Below, piece after piece: positions 24,290 to 36,380 of a DNA stretch of 64,000 nt. The stretch is from assembly GCA_036971475.1 (NCBI GenBank), contig JBAIZL010000058.1:2038501-2102500 (forward strand), read 5' to 3'. Within the stretch, counting starts at the first letter, position 1. Each line of letters begins with the position of its first letter. The stretch comes from Prosapia bicincta (taxonomy: Eukaryota; Arthropoda; Insecta; Hemiptera; Cercopidae). Position numbers and translations under genes: made by a program. Below the pieces are notes generated by a model, which had not been told where the DNA came from, did not search any database, and was given only the letters and a program-made list of their open reading frames with translations.

Positions 24290-25180
24290 TTTACCAGGTT
24301 ATGAACCCATGAACATATTCAATGTTGAAGAGGCAGGTTTGTGTTTTAAATGGTGACCAGACAAAACATCACCTTTTAAAAAACGAATAAGGGAAAATCA
24401 TAGCAAAGAACGAGTGATGGTCATGATAAAGGCAAACGTGGACAGCAGAAAAAATTAGAACTTCATTTGATAGGGAAAAGTAAAAGACCGCGAGGGTCTT
24501 AAAATCATGTCATTAAATCTTTAGAAGTTGACGACAATTTTAACAAAAAAGCTAGATAACCAGAGCAATGTTTGAAAACTTCGAATTTAAGTAGGATAAA
24601 CAATGATCGAAAAAGTTCTCTTCATTGATAACTGTCCAGTTCATCCACCGTCGCTACAAAATAATCTGCGACATGGCTTCTTCCGCCTAACGTGACGTCA
24701 AAACCTCAGCCAAAAGATCAAGAAATAATAAAAAACGTCAAAGTGCACTTCCGGAAGCGTATATTAATAAAAACCTTATTGGCAGTGGAATAAAGTCTGG
24801 CAATAATTAAAAAAATTCTTTAATGGAGTTTGTTTTAGACAAGGTAGGAAATATAATGTTTTCCTGATGAATGTCCAGTCTTCTAAACATCCTGTTAGAA
24901 GTTTTCCAAAAAAACCCATTTTCCAACAGGATGTAACCACCGGGATGAAGAAGATGACATTGTTCTAAGTGAGATAAAACGGAACTGGGAAGAATTAAAA
25001 CAAAAAGTTGTTGAAAATGATGTGGAGGTAGTAGATTACGTGAAGATGACCAGAAATATACAAAATGATGGTGTGCTGACTGATGATGATATATGAGAAA
25101 ATGTGCTGAAGAAAGAAAAAAGAAGATAAATGAAGAAGAGACGTACCAGAATAAACGTTGTCAATTAACCGAACGATAGA
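24290..25180 (+). pseudogene. Tigger/pogo DDE transposase pseudogene
   Basis: Plus-strand traces in several frames follow Tigger order: NIFNVEEAGLCFKW (the usual FNxDETGLFxK, with the first catalytic Asp now Glu), RENHSKERVMVMIKANVDS, LHLIGKSKRPR, then KSSLHxLxVHPP over FIDNCPVHPPSLQ (second Asp, near 24630), LPPNVTSKPQPKDQEIIKN (third Asp in the PMDQGII block), VKVHFRKRILIKTLLAVE, and an acidic tail DEEDDIVLSEIKRNWEELKQ then ENDVEVVDYVKMTRN. Many stops and frameshifts are present. It is oriented opposite to the neighbouring Tigger fossil at 22.9-23.9 kb. Confidence 0.8.
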
Positions 25181-25989
25181 GCGCCTTTCAGTTCTAAGAT
25201 GATGCTGAATAAAGACAGTTTAATTGGTCAAAATAGTAAACAAAAAAATTGCAATTAACCCGGGTTTTCTTCTGAAGGTATTTTCACAATTCCGGTTGTT
25301 TTCCTAATTTAATTTATAAATTGTAATACTAAACTATCAAAATATCTTCAACAATTAATTGTTGATATAAATCTACTCAGATATTTAGTTATTTGTTTCT
25401 AGCCCATTTCTCACTTCCGATCATTTGCATTTAGGCAAAGGAGCAAAGGTGTAACCAAATCCATTACCTAATATCGACCAACGCTAAAACAAACACGATT
25501 TATATGCAAATCAGAAGTGATTAGGTCTAAGGAGCCTTAGTAATACAGTGTAATAAGCCGCGGCAAATGGGTCTTGTGGCAATTTTCCGAGCTAAGAAAA
25601 CAATCTAAAACCTTTACGTTATAACGCAAGCTACTCCCGCAATGATTCTCTTTTGGGCAAATCCTGCTTTCACTTAGATTTAAATCTGTTCTATTTTCTT
25701 TCTACTGCTGCCAACCTCTTACAGTTTATTAAAACTCACGACGGTGATGTTTCATTATTTCCGATTGTTTAGTAACATATTAACAACAATTTCATTTTCT
25801 GCAATAGCTTCTAGTTTTCGTTTATCATTGAATCTTTCTGTATTTATATTTTATCACCCAATAATCTTGTACTCACACTTTAGAAAAGAGTCATGGCAGT
25901 CAATGTTCGTGGCCTTGTACTTAAATTAAAAGGAATAGCATGGATAAAATATCTTTTATATGACCGTCATTTTAAAGTTATTCACAGAT
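25181..25989. other. AT-rich non-coding
   Basis: No gene is recognised. The 25744-25929 ORF is hydrophobic and shows no motif. Confidence 0.35.
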
Positions 25990-26001
25990 AAATAACGATT
26001 A

Positions 26002-26005
<4 letters not shown>

Positions 26006-26047
<42 letters not shown>
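26006..26047. repeat. (TA)n tract flanking PLE, left
   Basis: About 21 TA units immediately before the PLE terminal block. Confidence 0.95.
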
Positions 26048-26052
<5 letters not shown>

Positions 26053-27402
26053 TATGGTGATATGTTTTCTTGTAATATAGTTAATAAATTAAAAATATTT
26101 CAAAAACAAGAATAGGGTTAGAAATGAAATCAACTTTTTATATAAGAAGCAAAATGAAATAACTTTTGAAATTTATAAATTACATTTAAAACTAGCATTC
26201 TTTATGGATAAAACAAAATGGGAAGAAAAATTTAATAAAATTAATATCTTTTTGTTTAAATATAGACAAAGAAAAATGAACACTCTAACCAAAAAACTAG
26301 ATATAATAAAAATTAACAAAGATAAAAATAATGAAGTAATCATTCAACATCACAAGTTTCACCCCAATTTTGTTAATTTAACAAATAAAAAATTCAGCCA
26401 AAATGAAATAAAAATTTTAGAAAACAATAATAAAATCAACCTTAAAAAAGATATGAAAAGAAATATTGATACAATAATAATAGATACTGAATTGGCGATC
26501 AATAAATTAAAGGTAGAGGAACAAGAAAATATGCGAATAAAAACATCACAATGAAATAATAAAGTTAATTAAAAATAACAAAACTAATCATACCCACATA
26601 AAACAATATTCGCAAATTAAATCAAATTAAACAAAAATTACAAAATAATGATCTTATTATGGCAAAGGCTGATAAAGGTAATGCTGTAGTTATTATTGAT
26701 AAACAAGAACATATAAATAAAACTGAAAATTATATATCTAAAAACCAATATACACAAATAAATAAAGATCCCACAGACAAATATTAAAATGAAATAAAAA
26801 ATATAATAAAAACATCATATAAATTATTTAATCAAAAATATACTAATAATTACATAAATGAGAATCCTAAAGTTCCAAGATTAAATGGACTAATTAAATT
26901 GCACAAAGAAGATAAACCAATTAGGCCATTAGTTAATTTTGCAACTGCTCCTTCTTATAAAATTTCAAAATATTTGGCTTTATTACTTAAAGATAAGGTA
27001 AAATTAAATAATACTCATAATATAAAAAACTCAATTGAGCTTATTGAAAAATTAATAGATATTAAAATTGATAATAATACAAAATTCATATCATTTGATG
27101 TTACTAACATGTATAATAACATACCTATAATGAAAACACTTGAAATAATAAAAAATTATATAGATACATTTGAAAAAGATAACACATTAACACAAGAAAT
27201 AATAAATACATTAAAATTCATATAAATCAAAATTATTTTTTATATAATAATAAAATTTATAAACAAAAGGATGGATTAACAATGGGCTCTCCTATGTCCA
27301 GCATATTATCGGAAATATTTTTACAAAATTTAGACATTGAAATAGATAAGGAATAAATATATTCATTAAAAGTATCCTTGTTTTTGAAATATTTTTAATT
27401 TA

Positions 27403-27410
<8 letters not shown>
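26048..27410 (+). mobile_element. Penelope-like element, truncated, with inverted terminal blocks
   Basis: A left terminal block (TTAATAAATTAAAAATATTT then CAAAAACAAGAAT, 26085-26115) is repeated inverted at the right end (27372-27410). Between them is a decayed PLE ORF. Both sides abut (TA)n. The same terminal block occurs alone at 62.77-62.86 kb, also between (TA)n tracts, so this family seems to sit preferentially in TA microsatellites. The GIY-YIG part and the RT YxDD box are missing. The right end is a truncated and inverted 5' piece. Confidence 0.8.
26109..27355 (+). pseudogene. PLE reverse transcriptase, decayed and 3'-truncated
   Basis: Reading frames separated by stops (26552, 26786, 27223) give, in order: YKLHLKLAFFMDKTKWEEKF and NTLTKKLDIIK (PLE N-terminal coiled region), HPNFVNLTNKKFSQNEIKIL (the conserved 'FVNLTxxxFTxxEIxLL' block), IMAKADKGNAVVIIDKQEHI (RT motif 1, KADKGN), VPRLNGLIKLHKEDKPIRPL (PKxYGLxKxHK..PxRPI), KFISFDVTNMYNNIPI (RT motif A with catalytic Asp), and GLTMGSPMSSILSEIFLQNL (motif B, MGSPLSP). 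Sequence ends just before motif C (YxDD). The order and spacing are diagnostic of Penelope-like reverse transcriptase, and very high A content is typical of this subfamily. It is non-functional. Confidence 0.88.

Positions 27411-27411
<1 letters not shown>

Positions 27412-27482
<71 letters not shown>
27412..27482. repeat. (TA)n tract flanking PLE, right
   Basis: About 35 TA units after the inverted terminal block. Confidence 0.95.
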
Positions 27483-27488
<6 letters not shown>

Positions 27489-27954
27489 AGACTTTTTAGA
27501 ATTGTAAATTTTATTTTGCGTGAAATTAGATTGAAATATAATTTTCAGATTTCTTGAAATAAATAATTAATACATTTTAAAAATAAACCCAAATCGTAAA
27601 TGGATATAAATGTTCCAAGTAATCTTATTATACGTTAGAATGATGCATCTATTAACTGCGATTTTTTAAAACGTTTCCTCTATACATCTACAGCTTACTA
27701 AATGACTAAATATCCAATAGATATAAAATGTGGCTTGCTGGCAAAAACGTCAAACGAAGCTTTCACAATTATCGTTAATTATTAGTCTACAATGTATACT
27801 TGTGACAAATAAAAATAAAATAAAATATTATAATAACAGTTTGTGCAAACCAAACTTGAACTTGTAAAAGACACTAAAATAAGTCCGATCACGTACTTTG
27901 AGTTAATTTATTTCTACAGTTTTTTACTTCTCTATAAATATTTTTTCTTATGCC

Positions 27955-28762
27955 GGGCACAACCAGGATACGACACAGCACAGCACGGCGCGGCAAGACG
28001 TTTTTGCCTCGCCACCGCATTGACCGATGGTTAGTAGCACCATAGGACACGGAATGGTAAGGTATCCCCAGTCTCAGTTTACTCAGTGGCTTGAAGTGTA
28101 CTGACAAGTGAAGTAGTGTGTGTGGTCTGTAGGCTTCTGCATAGGACAAGGAATGGTAAGGTATCCCCAGTCTCAGTACACTCAGTGGGTTGAAGTGTAC
28201 TGATAAGTGAAGTAGTGTGTGTGGTCTGTAGGCTTCTGCATAGGACAAGGAATGGTAAGGTATCCAAGTCTCAGTACACTCAGTGGGTTGAAGTGTACTG
28301 ACAAGTAAAGTAGTGTGTGTGGTCTGTAGGCTTCTGCATAGGACAAGGAATGGTAAGGTATCCCCAGTCTCAGTACACTCAGTAGCTTGAAGTGTACTGA
28401 CAAGTGAAGTAGTGTGTGTAGTTTGTAGGCCTCTTACATATTTCGTGAAAATGAACGCAGAAGTTACCGTTATAGCGTTGTGTAGCCTCGTCAAGTTTAT
28501 GGATGATGGCCTCAACAAAAAATGTGGTTGCTCACTGTGAACGAAAAACGAAACTTACAATAGTTTACCGAATTGAGAGTATACCCGTGAAATTTTTTAA
28601 TTATTGTATGAAACAAATTATTATTACAATAATAGCACGCGGTAGAAAGATTTGTCTTAAGCCTTTTGCCCGACGGACGAAAATTGACAAGGCAGTACAA
28701 AGCGCCGTGAGGAACTGCCTCCCCTTGCCTTGCTTTACCCGATGCAATGTGCGGCACTTCCA
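27955..28762. mobile_element. GC-rich DNA-transposon-like element with internal 99-bp repeats
   Basis: The left end carries GGGCACAACC and CACGGCGCGGCAAGACG. The right end reads inward GTGCCGCACATTGCATC and AAGCAAGGCAAGGGG. The two ends are similar inverted GC-rich blocks. The right 120 bp is shared, inverted, with 44757-44865, including the block that reads ICLKPFARRTKIxKA. Four 99-bp tandem units fill 28029-28430. A short + frame (MNAEVTVIALCSLVKFMDDG) at about 28451 may be a transposase N-terminal trace. PIF/Harbinger is a guess from the end style. Confidence 0.6.
28029..28430. repeat. 99-bp tandem repeat, 4 copies
   Basis: GTCTCAG markers at 28071, 28170, 28268 and 28367 give periods of 99, 98 and 99 bp. 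Each unit has TGTACTGACAAGTGAAGTAG and GGACAAGGAATGGTAAGG. The overlapping minus-strand ORFs (27889-28518 and others) are translations of this repeat. Confidence 0.93.
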
Positions 28763-30081
28763 TTAAAACTAATTAATACAAACCACGTCCTTTAAGGTGC
28801 CTTAAGGCAAAACATACCGTATTCGGTGTGCGCCCGGTCTTAATTGTGCTACCTTTGTCTTTCTGAAAAAGCAATAAAAATAATTTATGTAAATATTCTA
28901 TGACCCTAATATCGATGTTTGTACCGGAAGTCCAATTCTCTAAATATTGATGCGACTAAAATCAGTGTACTAAAGAGAACATTGCTGGGATAGTTCGTCA
29001 TTTCTCGGCCGATAATAATTTGTTATGATAAACATTTATTGATAGTTTATCGAAAATAAATGCTTGTTACAACAAAATGCAATTTTTTAAAGTCGTTCCT
29101 ACTGAATATTGACAGTCTGTATTAGTTGGAGTATGCAAGACTTTTTAATATTTGGTTGACTTCATCTTTTCCATTGAAAAGTTTGACTTTTAGTTTTACA
29201 TTATTTGATTTAATTATGTTTTGTTATAGCTTTCTAAAGTTGTAAATTTTCGTTTTGATTTTATAATGTTGTTTAATATTGCGTGTCTCCTGAAAAGCAC
29301 TTTTCAAGAATTATTGGTGAATCGAAACTTTAAGCAATATATTAGCAAACTATTTTTTAAGTTAAGTTTTTGTCTATAATTGGTTGTTATGAAACTTATT
29401 TAATTATTAACTGAAGACGTAAAAAGAATTTATAGTAATCATTTTCTCCAGCGCTTCCTTTTAACGCTACATAATTCTTCGGTTTATGTGAACCTTTTCT
29501 AGAGTTTATCAGATATTTCACCCAGTACGACGTGTACACACTCTGCAACTCTATTTATTAAGTCTTTCACCAACAATAAATTAAATTCATTCTGGGTGCG
29601 GCTACATTGTGCATTCTAGACAATTTAAACGTTTAATACAATGCATTTTCTTCTCTTCTGACAAGTATGAGTCTATTTTCAACTCACATCTGATTGAATT
29701 GTTGTAAACTTATTTCAGAAAAACAATATATTTAAAATAACGAAGATAAACGAGTTATTTACAGAAGAAATTTAATGCTAATAGCTACTGTTAAATGTTT
29801 GCGTGTACTGGATAGGGCTTTTGATCCGGATGACCAACTTAAAACTACAAGAAAAACTACTATACAGCCCACTAAACATGAGTTGTAGAACTGTACGAGT
29901 TGTTTTAAAACTGTTTTTGTTTGTTCTTTTTTAGTTGCAATAGTGGTTAAATATTAAACATAATATAGGCAATGTATATAGCAAACAACCATTTTGAAAA
30001 TACAATTTTTGTATTTGTAAAAAGTAAGTATTTAGAATCTAAAAATTCATATATTACAAATTAACAATTAAATCAGATTTT
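28763..30081. other. AT-rich non-coding
   Basis: No gene is recognised. Confidence 0.35.
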
Positions 30082-31125
30082 CATTTTAGTATCATAATTA
30101 CCTGTTAATCCTAGCATTGTCTAGATAATGTTATCATGGCAAGTAATTATGATACTAAAAATAAAGACAATGCAAGGATTGCCAGGTAAATTATGATATT
30201 CAAAATAACGACAATGCAAGGATTGCCAGGTAAATTATGATACTCAAAATAACGACAATGCAAGGATTGCCAGGTAAATTATGATACTTAAAATAACGAC
30301 AATGCAAGGGTTGCCAGGTAAATTATGATACTAAAAATAAAAACAATGCAAGGATTGCCAGGTAAATTATGATATTCAAAATAACGACAATGCAAGGATT
30401 GCCAGGTAAATTATGATATTCAAAATAACGACAATGCAAGGATTGCCAGGTAAATTATGATACTAAAAATAACGACAATGCAAGGGTTGCCAGGTAAATT
30501 ATGATATTAAAAATAAAGACAATGCAAGGATTGCCAGGTAAATTATGATATTCAAAATAACGACAATGCAAGGATTGCCAGGTAAATTATGATACTCAAA
30601 ATAACGACAATGCAAGGATTGCCAGGTAAATTATGATACTCAAAATAACGACAATGCAAGGATTGCCAGGTAAATTATGATACTCAAAATAACGACAATT
30701 CAAGGATTGCCAGGTAAATTATGATACTCAAAATAACGACGATGCAAGGATTGCCAGGTAAATTATGATACTCAAAATAACGACAATGCAAGGATTGCCA
30801 GGTAAATTATGATACTAAAAATAAAGACAATGCAAGGATTGCCAGGTAAATTATGATATTCAATATAACGACAATGCAAGGATTGCCAGGTAAATTATGA
30901 TACTCAAAATAACGACAATGCAAGGATTGCCAGGTAAATTATGATACTCAAAATAACGACAATGCAAGGATTGCCAGGTAAATTATGATACTCAAAATAA
31001 CGACAATGCAAGGATTGCCAGGTAAATTATGATACTCAAAATAACGACAATGCAAGGATTGCCAGGTAAATTATGATACTCAAAATAACGACAATGCAAG
31101 GATTGCCAGGTAAATTATGATACTT
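30082..31125. repeat. 44-bp tandem array, about 22 copies, with inverted first unit
   Basis: The unit contains GGTAAATTATGATACTC, AAAATAACGACAATGC and AAGGATTGCCA. About 22 direct copies run from about 30141. One inverted copy (30082-30122) precedes them across a 19-bp spacer, so the array starts in a hairpin. Units alternate slightly (CTCAAAA, CTAAAAA, TTCAAAA). 44 is not a multiple of 3, so there is no long ORF. Confidence 0.92.
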
Positions 31126-33188
31126 AAAATATAAATAAGAATATAAATCCTAGCGGAAAAGTAGAAAATTATCCAATTTAAATTATAGTATGAAGTATAT
31201 CATATTTAGATGTTATAACTCTTTGATTAGCATTCAAATACTGTACGTGAGTGTGTAAACATTTACGTTATGTGAGCGTTCTATCATTTCTCTCACATTA
31301 GCATCGCTAACGTTTACGATTTTTTTTTTGTCTATTGTACTGCACTCTAGGTTCAATATTTGATATTATAGGGACAATAAATGCTACGCAGAGTACGTAG
31401 TCATCATTCTTTTGTGTGGAAAATCTACAGTTTGTCTGACGTGTGTAAGATCGTTGTATGGTTTTCGTACAAATAAATCAGGGATTCTTAAGATTTACTT
31501 TCCCACCGGAACCTAAAGAATTATGTCTTTTTAAAAAAAAATTGAGATAAGGTCAATAAAATCGTTACGGAAACCATTGAATATTACGATTTTGTGTGTG
31601 AAAATACTGCGATTGTTCAACCATTCAAAACTAAAAATGTGGACAGCTATTAGTGTTGACAAAATGTACACTTTCTCAAGTATTAAATATTGTCATAACA
31701 GATGTTAAAAAATAGTACAATTATTTTTAAAAATAATTAGAAAAAAAATTAAAAAACTTTCAATACTATGTTGCTCTTAGACGATTTATCAGGGCATGGA
31801 CATGTTGCTAATCAAAGGGTAATGATCAATGCAAGTATTTATCAATGAAACGACCACAAAAATATTTTGTATACAGATTATTTTATTGACAGGAAACCAA
31901 AGCCCATCCTTAGCCGAACGTTTCTTTTGATATACCGTAAGTAATTATTTCTTTCTACATTTACAAACACAAATTTATAGTTATCTCTTTGCTCTTTTTT
32001 AGATCCCAGGCCTTCAAAATGTAACTTCGTTAAAACAGCTTTAGTTAAGAAAATTGCATAACATCAATAAGAAAGCAATTATAGAGCTTGTGCAATCCTC
32101 TCTCTACAGAAAAAAGCCATCCACCAATATAACTGTCATTAATTAGTACTTATTTCCCTTTCAGTTTAGAAACCCTTGAAGTTTAGGAAATCTACGCTGT
32201 CAATTGTAACTTGTCTCTGGAATTTTAATAAATTCGGTTATTAACTGGCAAATGTTTGTCCTTTGAATGAAATTGCGTCGCACTTGTGCCTGTACTATGG
32301 TTGCCATGGCGCACAGAGAGGGCAGGTTAGCGACCCTGGCCACACTATCCATAATCCCCCCCTCTATTCTCAGTACCAGTGGTCCTTGGTGTTACCTAAT
32401 CCCTTATCATCCTTATCTCTCCTCTTTAAAAGGGTGTAAGGTGTTGATACATTTTTACGACACCGTTATGTAATAAGTTTAATTAACGGTCAAGGTTCGC
32501 GCATTTCAAGTACGCTACCCCGTACACTTGTTCCGCCCTATATCACCTGCCAGAATGTTTTTTGTCCCAAGCTCATCCTGCCTATATTTATAATCCTTGC
32601 CGCTCCTTCGAAGTTAGCTAAGTCTGACTGCGCCAAAATTACAAAAATATCTATTTAATTATAATTGAAAAATAAGTAGCGGTTAGTAGTATAGTGGAAT
32701 CTATCACCGGCACCTCCAAAAATTTCTTGGCGTCTTTTTATCCCGATAAATACGAGTAGACAAGGTTAAAGCTTAGAACTAGATATATTTCCTGAATATT
32801 ATATGATCCAATATCATAAAAGCTCTCTCTGAAAAAATGTCATTGATGTACAGTCATGCCAGTGTTATATTATAATAGACGTTTATTGTTACGTAATACA
32901 ATTTGTGATTCAATAACTTACAGAATCTAACTGTAATAGGCTATACGTGTTTAAGTTTTCCTTCCTTTTATCTCTTAACTGCAGTTTGAGAAGGATAAAC
33001 ATGTTCCTTCTTACGTGAACTCAAAGCAATTTTTGTATTATGAAGGGAATTTATAATAAAAATTATTCCATTATAAGATTTCACTAAAAATGTATATATA
33101 TAAAAAAAAATTACGATATATTGTGCTTCGTTCTTTACAATGAAAATATTGGAAAGAAATCCAAATACCACAAAAAAAAACAAAAAAA
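31126..33188. other. Non-coding with a GC-richer patch
   Basis: 32260-32620 is GC-richer and has a 68-codon frame with no recognisable motif. It may be an exon or an old repeat. The rest is AT-rich and featureless. Confidence 0.3.
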
Positions 33189-33244
33189 AACAAATAAAAC
33201 AAGTTACTTAAGATCTTAATCTCAAGTAACTTGTTTTATTTGTT
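33189..33244. repeat. Perfect 21-bp hairpin
   Basis: CAAATAAAACAAGTTACTT is repeated inverted with a 14-nt loop. The right arm is followed by a new non-homologous sequence. This could be a tiny foldback. Confidence 0.85.
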
Positions 33245-33499
33245 ACTTTTTAATATTTTTGTTATATTGGGGTTTCATTCCAATAATTTCATTGTAATAT
33301 ATTGCACCACTGTGCTCTTGATATTGTATACTCCATTTTTTATATAACAGCCAGTACTTGTTTGTAAAAACATGTTCGACAATAACAATACATTTTAATA
33401 TAGAGGGTACTGTGCGAGACTGGGCTATGCGGTTGTAAACTTGAATGGAAAAAGAAACGTTTAGCAGAAATAGTGTAGTTTGTTTTAAACCTTCTAGAC

Positions 33500-33938
33500 C
33501 AGGGATTATCATACTTGCTTTTGTCGAGCACCCTCTGAGTTACTAATGTTGTCATTCCGGTCCCCTAAAGAATTACACTTTACAATTTTTATTAATTTAG
33601 TCTTAACAACTACTTGAATGATACTTATTTAAAATAGAGAGAAAATATTTAAGCTCTGTAATCTTTTTTACTCATATTTTTTATGTATCTCTTAAACTGA
33701 ATAAAGTTGGAACGGACAGAACTCTTAGTTTTAATTAAAAATATTTACCAATTGTAGTTCTAAAAAGCAAACATAAAATAACCAAATGAACAGTTACATA
33801 GTTAAATACCAACTTTTCCTTGGAATTTGAATACCACAGCCAGCATTCAAGGTATATATGCTTTTTAAAAATAAAGATTCCAGTATCTTCCGCGGACACC
33901 CAATACGACGCCAGCGGACCCCACTTTGCGAAAACTCG
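33500..33938. mobile_element. hAT-type non-autonomous element with 8-bp TSD
   Basis: The direct 8-bp duplication TTCTAGAC flanks the element exactly (33492-33499 and 33939-33946). The left end CAGGGATTATCATACTTG and the right end (minus strand) CGAGTTTTCGCAAAGTGG followed by GGTCCGC are diverged versions of the CAGGGxTTxxCAAACTGGGG type seen in hAT elements. There are 439 bp and no transposase. Superfamily from TSD length and end style. Confidence 0.75.
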
Positions 33939-34658
33939 TTCTAGACAAAATTAAGTAAAATATACTTCATTTTAGAGAAAAATAAAGTTTGAAGGAAGTT
34001 TTTGTCAGTGCTTTTCAATCAACAGGTACCGATGCAATACTATAGTACCGATGCAATACTATAATGTACGTTTAAGGATGGTCTAAGTTTAGATTCAATT
34101 TAGTACAAATGGTTGAACAAATTTTGTCAAGATTTGTTATTTTAATTTTTTTTATGATCAAAGGAAAAACAATTTTTGTTGTAGCTGACTAAAAGCCGTT
34201 ATAATAACCTTGAACATAATGTTCACATAAACAACCGACAGTTTGGGATTTTTTGAAATATTGGTTTTGAGCATGAAACCAAATATTCACTGAATTGAAC
34301 TTTGCAATAATTCCAATGAAAATGTACAAACTGTTGCATTATAAAAAATATAAACATTCCTGATGTAAGCCTATACTCGTGTATAAGCACTGCAATCATA
34401 ATTCTAAATTCAAAGTCTGTATATAAGATTAGGAAGCTTATTATTAAGTAAATATGTTTAAAATCCTAAAGCCAAAAACCAAGCCTAATGTTCAAGTTCT
34501 ACCAAGAGGTTGTTCGTTAAAAATAATTTTTAGCTTTATAACTGTTATAATTTATTTTAAAATTATCTTCTTTATAAACGAACTCCTGAAGCAATTACAA
34601 TTAAGTAATCTTTAATAAGACCAAAAGTTTGTTAATAGTGGTTTATTACGCGTATAGT

Positions 34659-35163
34659 CAGTACCTACTGGAGAACAAGGATAGAGCGCTCTATTCGTGA
34701 CGTTACAAGGCGACGCTGACCCAGTACCTACTGGAGAACAAGGCTAGAGCGCTCTGTCGTGACGTTACAAATTGAGGCTGACAGAGTACCTACTGCAGAA
34801 TAAGGCTAGAGCGCTCTGTTCGTGATGTTAGAAGGTGAGGCTGACTCAGTACTTACTGGAGAACAAGGCTAGAGCGATCTGTTCGTGACGTTATAAGGTG
34901 AGGCTGACCCAGTACCTACTGGAGAATAAGGCTAGAGCGCTCTGTTCGTGACGTTATAAGGTGAGGCTGACCCAGTACCTACTGGATAATAAGGCTAGAG
35001 CGCTCTGCTCGTGACGTTACAAGGTGAGGCGGACCAAGTACCTACTGGAGATTAAGGCTAGAGCGCTCTGTTCGTGACGTTATAAGGTGAGGCTGACCCA
35101 GTACCTACTGGAGAACAAGGCTAGAGCGATCTGTTCGTGACGTTACAAGGTGAGGCTGACCAC
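34659..35163. repeat. 63-bp tandem array, 8 copies
   Basis: Copies begin at 34659, 34722 and every about 63 bp thereafter with CAGTACCTACTGGAGAACAA, then GGCTAGAGCGCTCTGTTCG and TGACGTTACAAGGTGAGGC. Each has an AGAGCGCTCT palindrome. It is GC-rich (about 50 percent) inside AT-rich flanks, so probably of distinct origin. Confidence 0.93.
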
Positions 35164-36380
35164 ACAGAGTAAACATCTAGTAAATCCTTACCCTCTTACG
35201 AAAAGATTTAGAAACCCCTACTTTTTTATTCAACATTTTATTACAGTTATTTCTACTAATGAAAATACAATAATTTTCAGTGAAGAATGCATTACATATA
35301 CTTTATTAGCGAATTTGAATTGATACTTTTAAAGAAGAAAACTAAAGCTGAATTGGCAGCTTTCTGAATATGATCGCTTTCTGGTCGCAAGAAATCTTGT
35401 GCGATCTCTCAAGGCCAAGTGCACGGCTACATGGCCCGCACTATACACGCCCTATTTTAGGTACGATGTGTAGACCTGTCTAATTAAGTTTATTATTCTA
35501 TTAACTTTAAAATAGTGGAGAGCCTACAGGAAGAAAATATTCTAATCTTTTAGATAGGCTACATGTGTTCGACTATTTGATACGTCTTTTTTTATTATCA
35601 TGGTATATATGCTGTATGTTTTGTAAAATTTTTATCATATTGATTGATTTTGAATTATTTAGGACGCTCCAAACACAAACTTGACGATTTTGTAAAATTT
35701 TCCCTTATTAATCTGTCAATTCTTCGTAGTAGATATTAAAAAAGCTTTTCTTCTCCTTTAACCCAATGGTTTTGAGTTTGTCTCTACCTTTCTCCCTTTC
35801 TTTCATAAAACTTATTAATAACCAAAGTTTACATGGAATAAAATATACGTGTTGGTATTTGTTATTATTTTAGCTGATCATTTAACATTATTAAAGCTTA
35901 TCTAAAATAAAGATTAGAAAAAGATTTAAGGAAATTTTGATAGTTCAGGTCGATTAGTAGCAATCTACTGAAGTTGCGTGAGCCAAGTAATTTATTTTCG
36001 TGAGCCAAGTAGCGATTTGTTTCTTTACCGATTTGGTTTTTGTGTTTACGATCAAGATTGTGTTTTATTTTAGATACAAATGAATTCTACGTTATCAAAA
36101 AAGAAACGAAATTTGCAGCATTTTTATCTCTTGGATTTTAGATAAAGTTAGATTCAATTTAATTTATTCGCTTTTCAAAACTGATTGTTTACGTTTGTAT
36201 TGGCGAGTTATAAGAAAATTAGATTTTGTACAAATGTGGAAAGCAGTCCATATTTAGCCAGGCGTTTTTGTAGAAAATATTCTAGACATTATTTTGCATT
36301 AGAGTTTTGAGTTTTTGCTTTTCCATTCGGCATTTGTAACGTAAACAATTTTACAGTTTTCAGGACTACTTAAGCCTATA
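35164..36380. other. AT-rich non-coding
   Basis: No gene or repeat recognised. Confidence 0.35.

Noticed and set aside
27889..28518. 209-codon minus-strand ORF with repeated SLQTTHTT-type blocks
   Set aside because: It is the 99-bp tandem repeat read in successive frames; no independent support.
30082..31125. CRISPR-like array
   Set aside because: Units are contiguous with no unique spacers, in an animal genome.
34659..35163. CRISPR-like array
   Set aside because: Whole 63-bp units repeat; no variable spacers.
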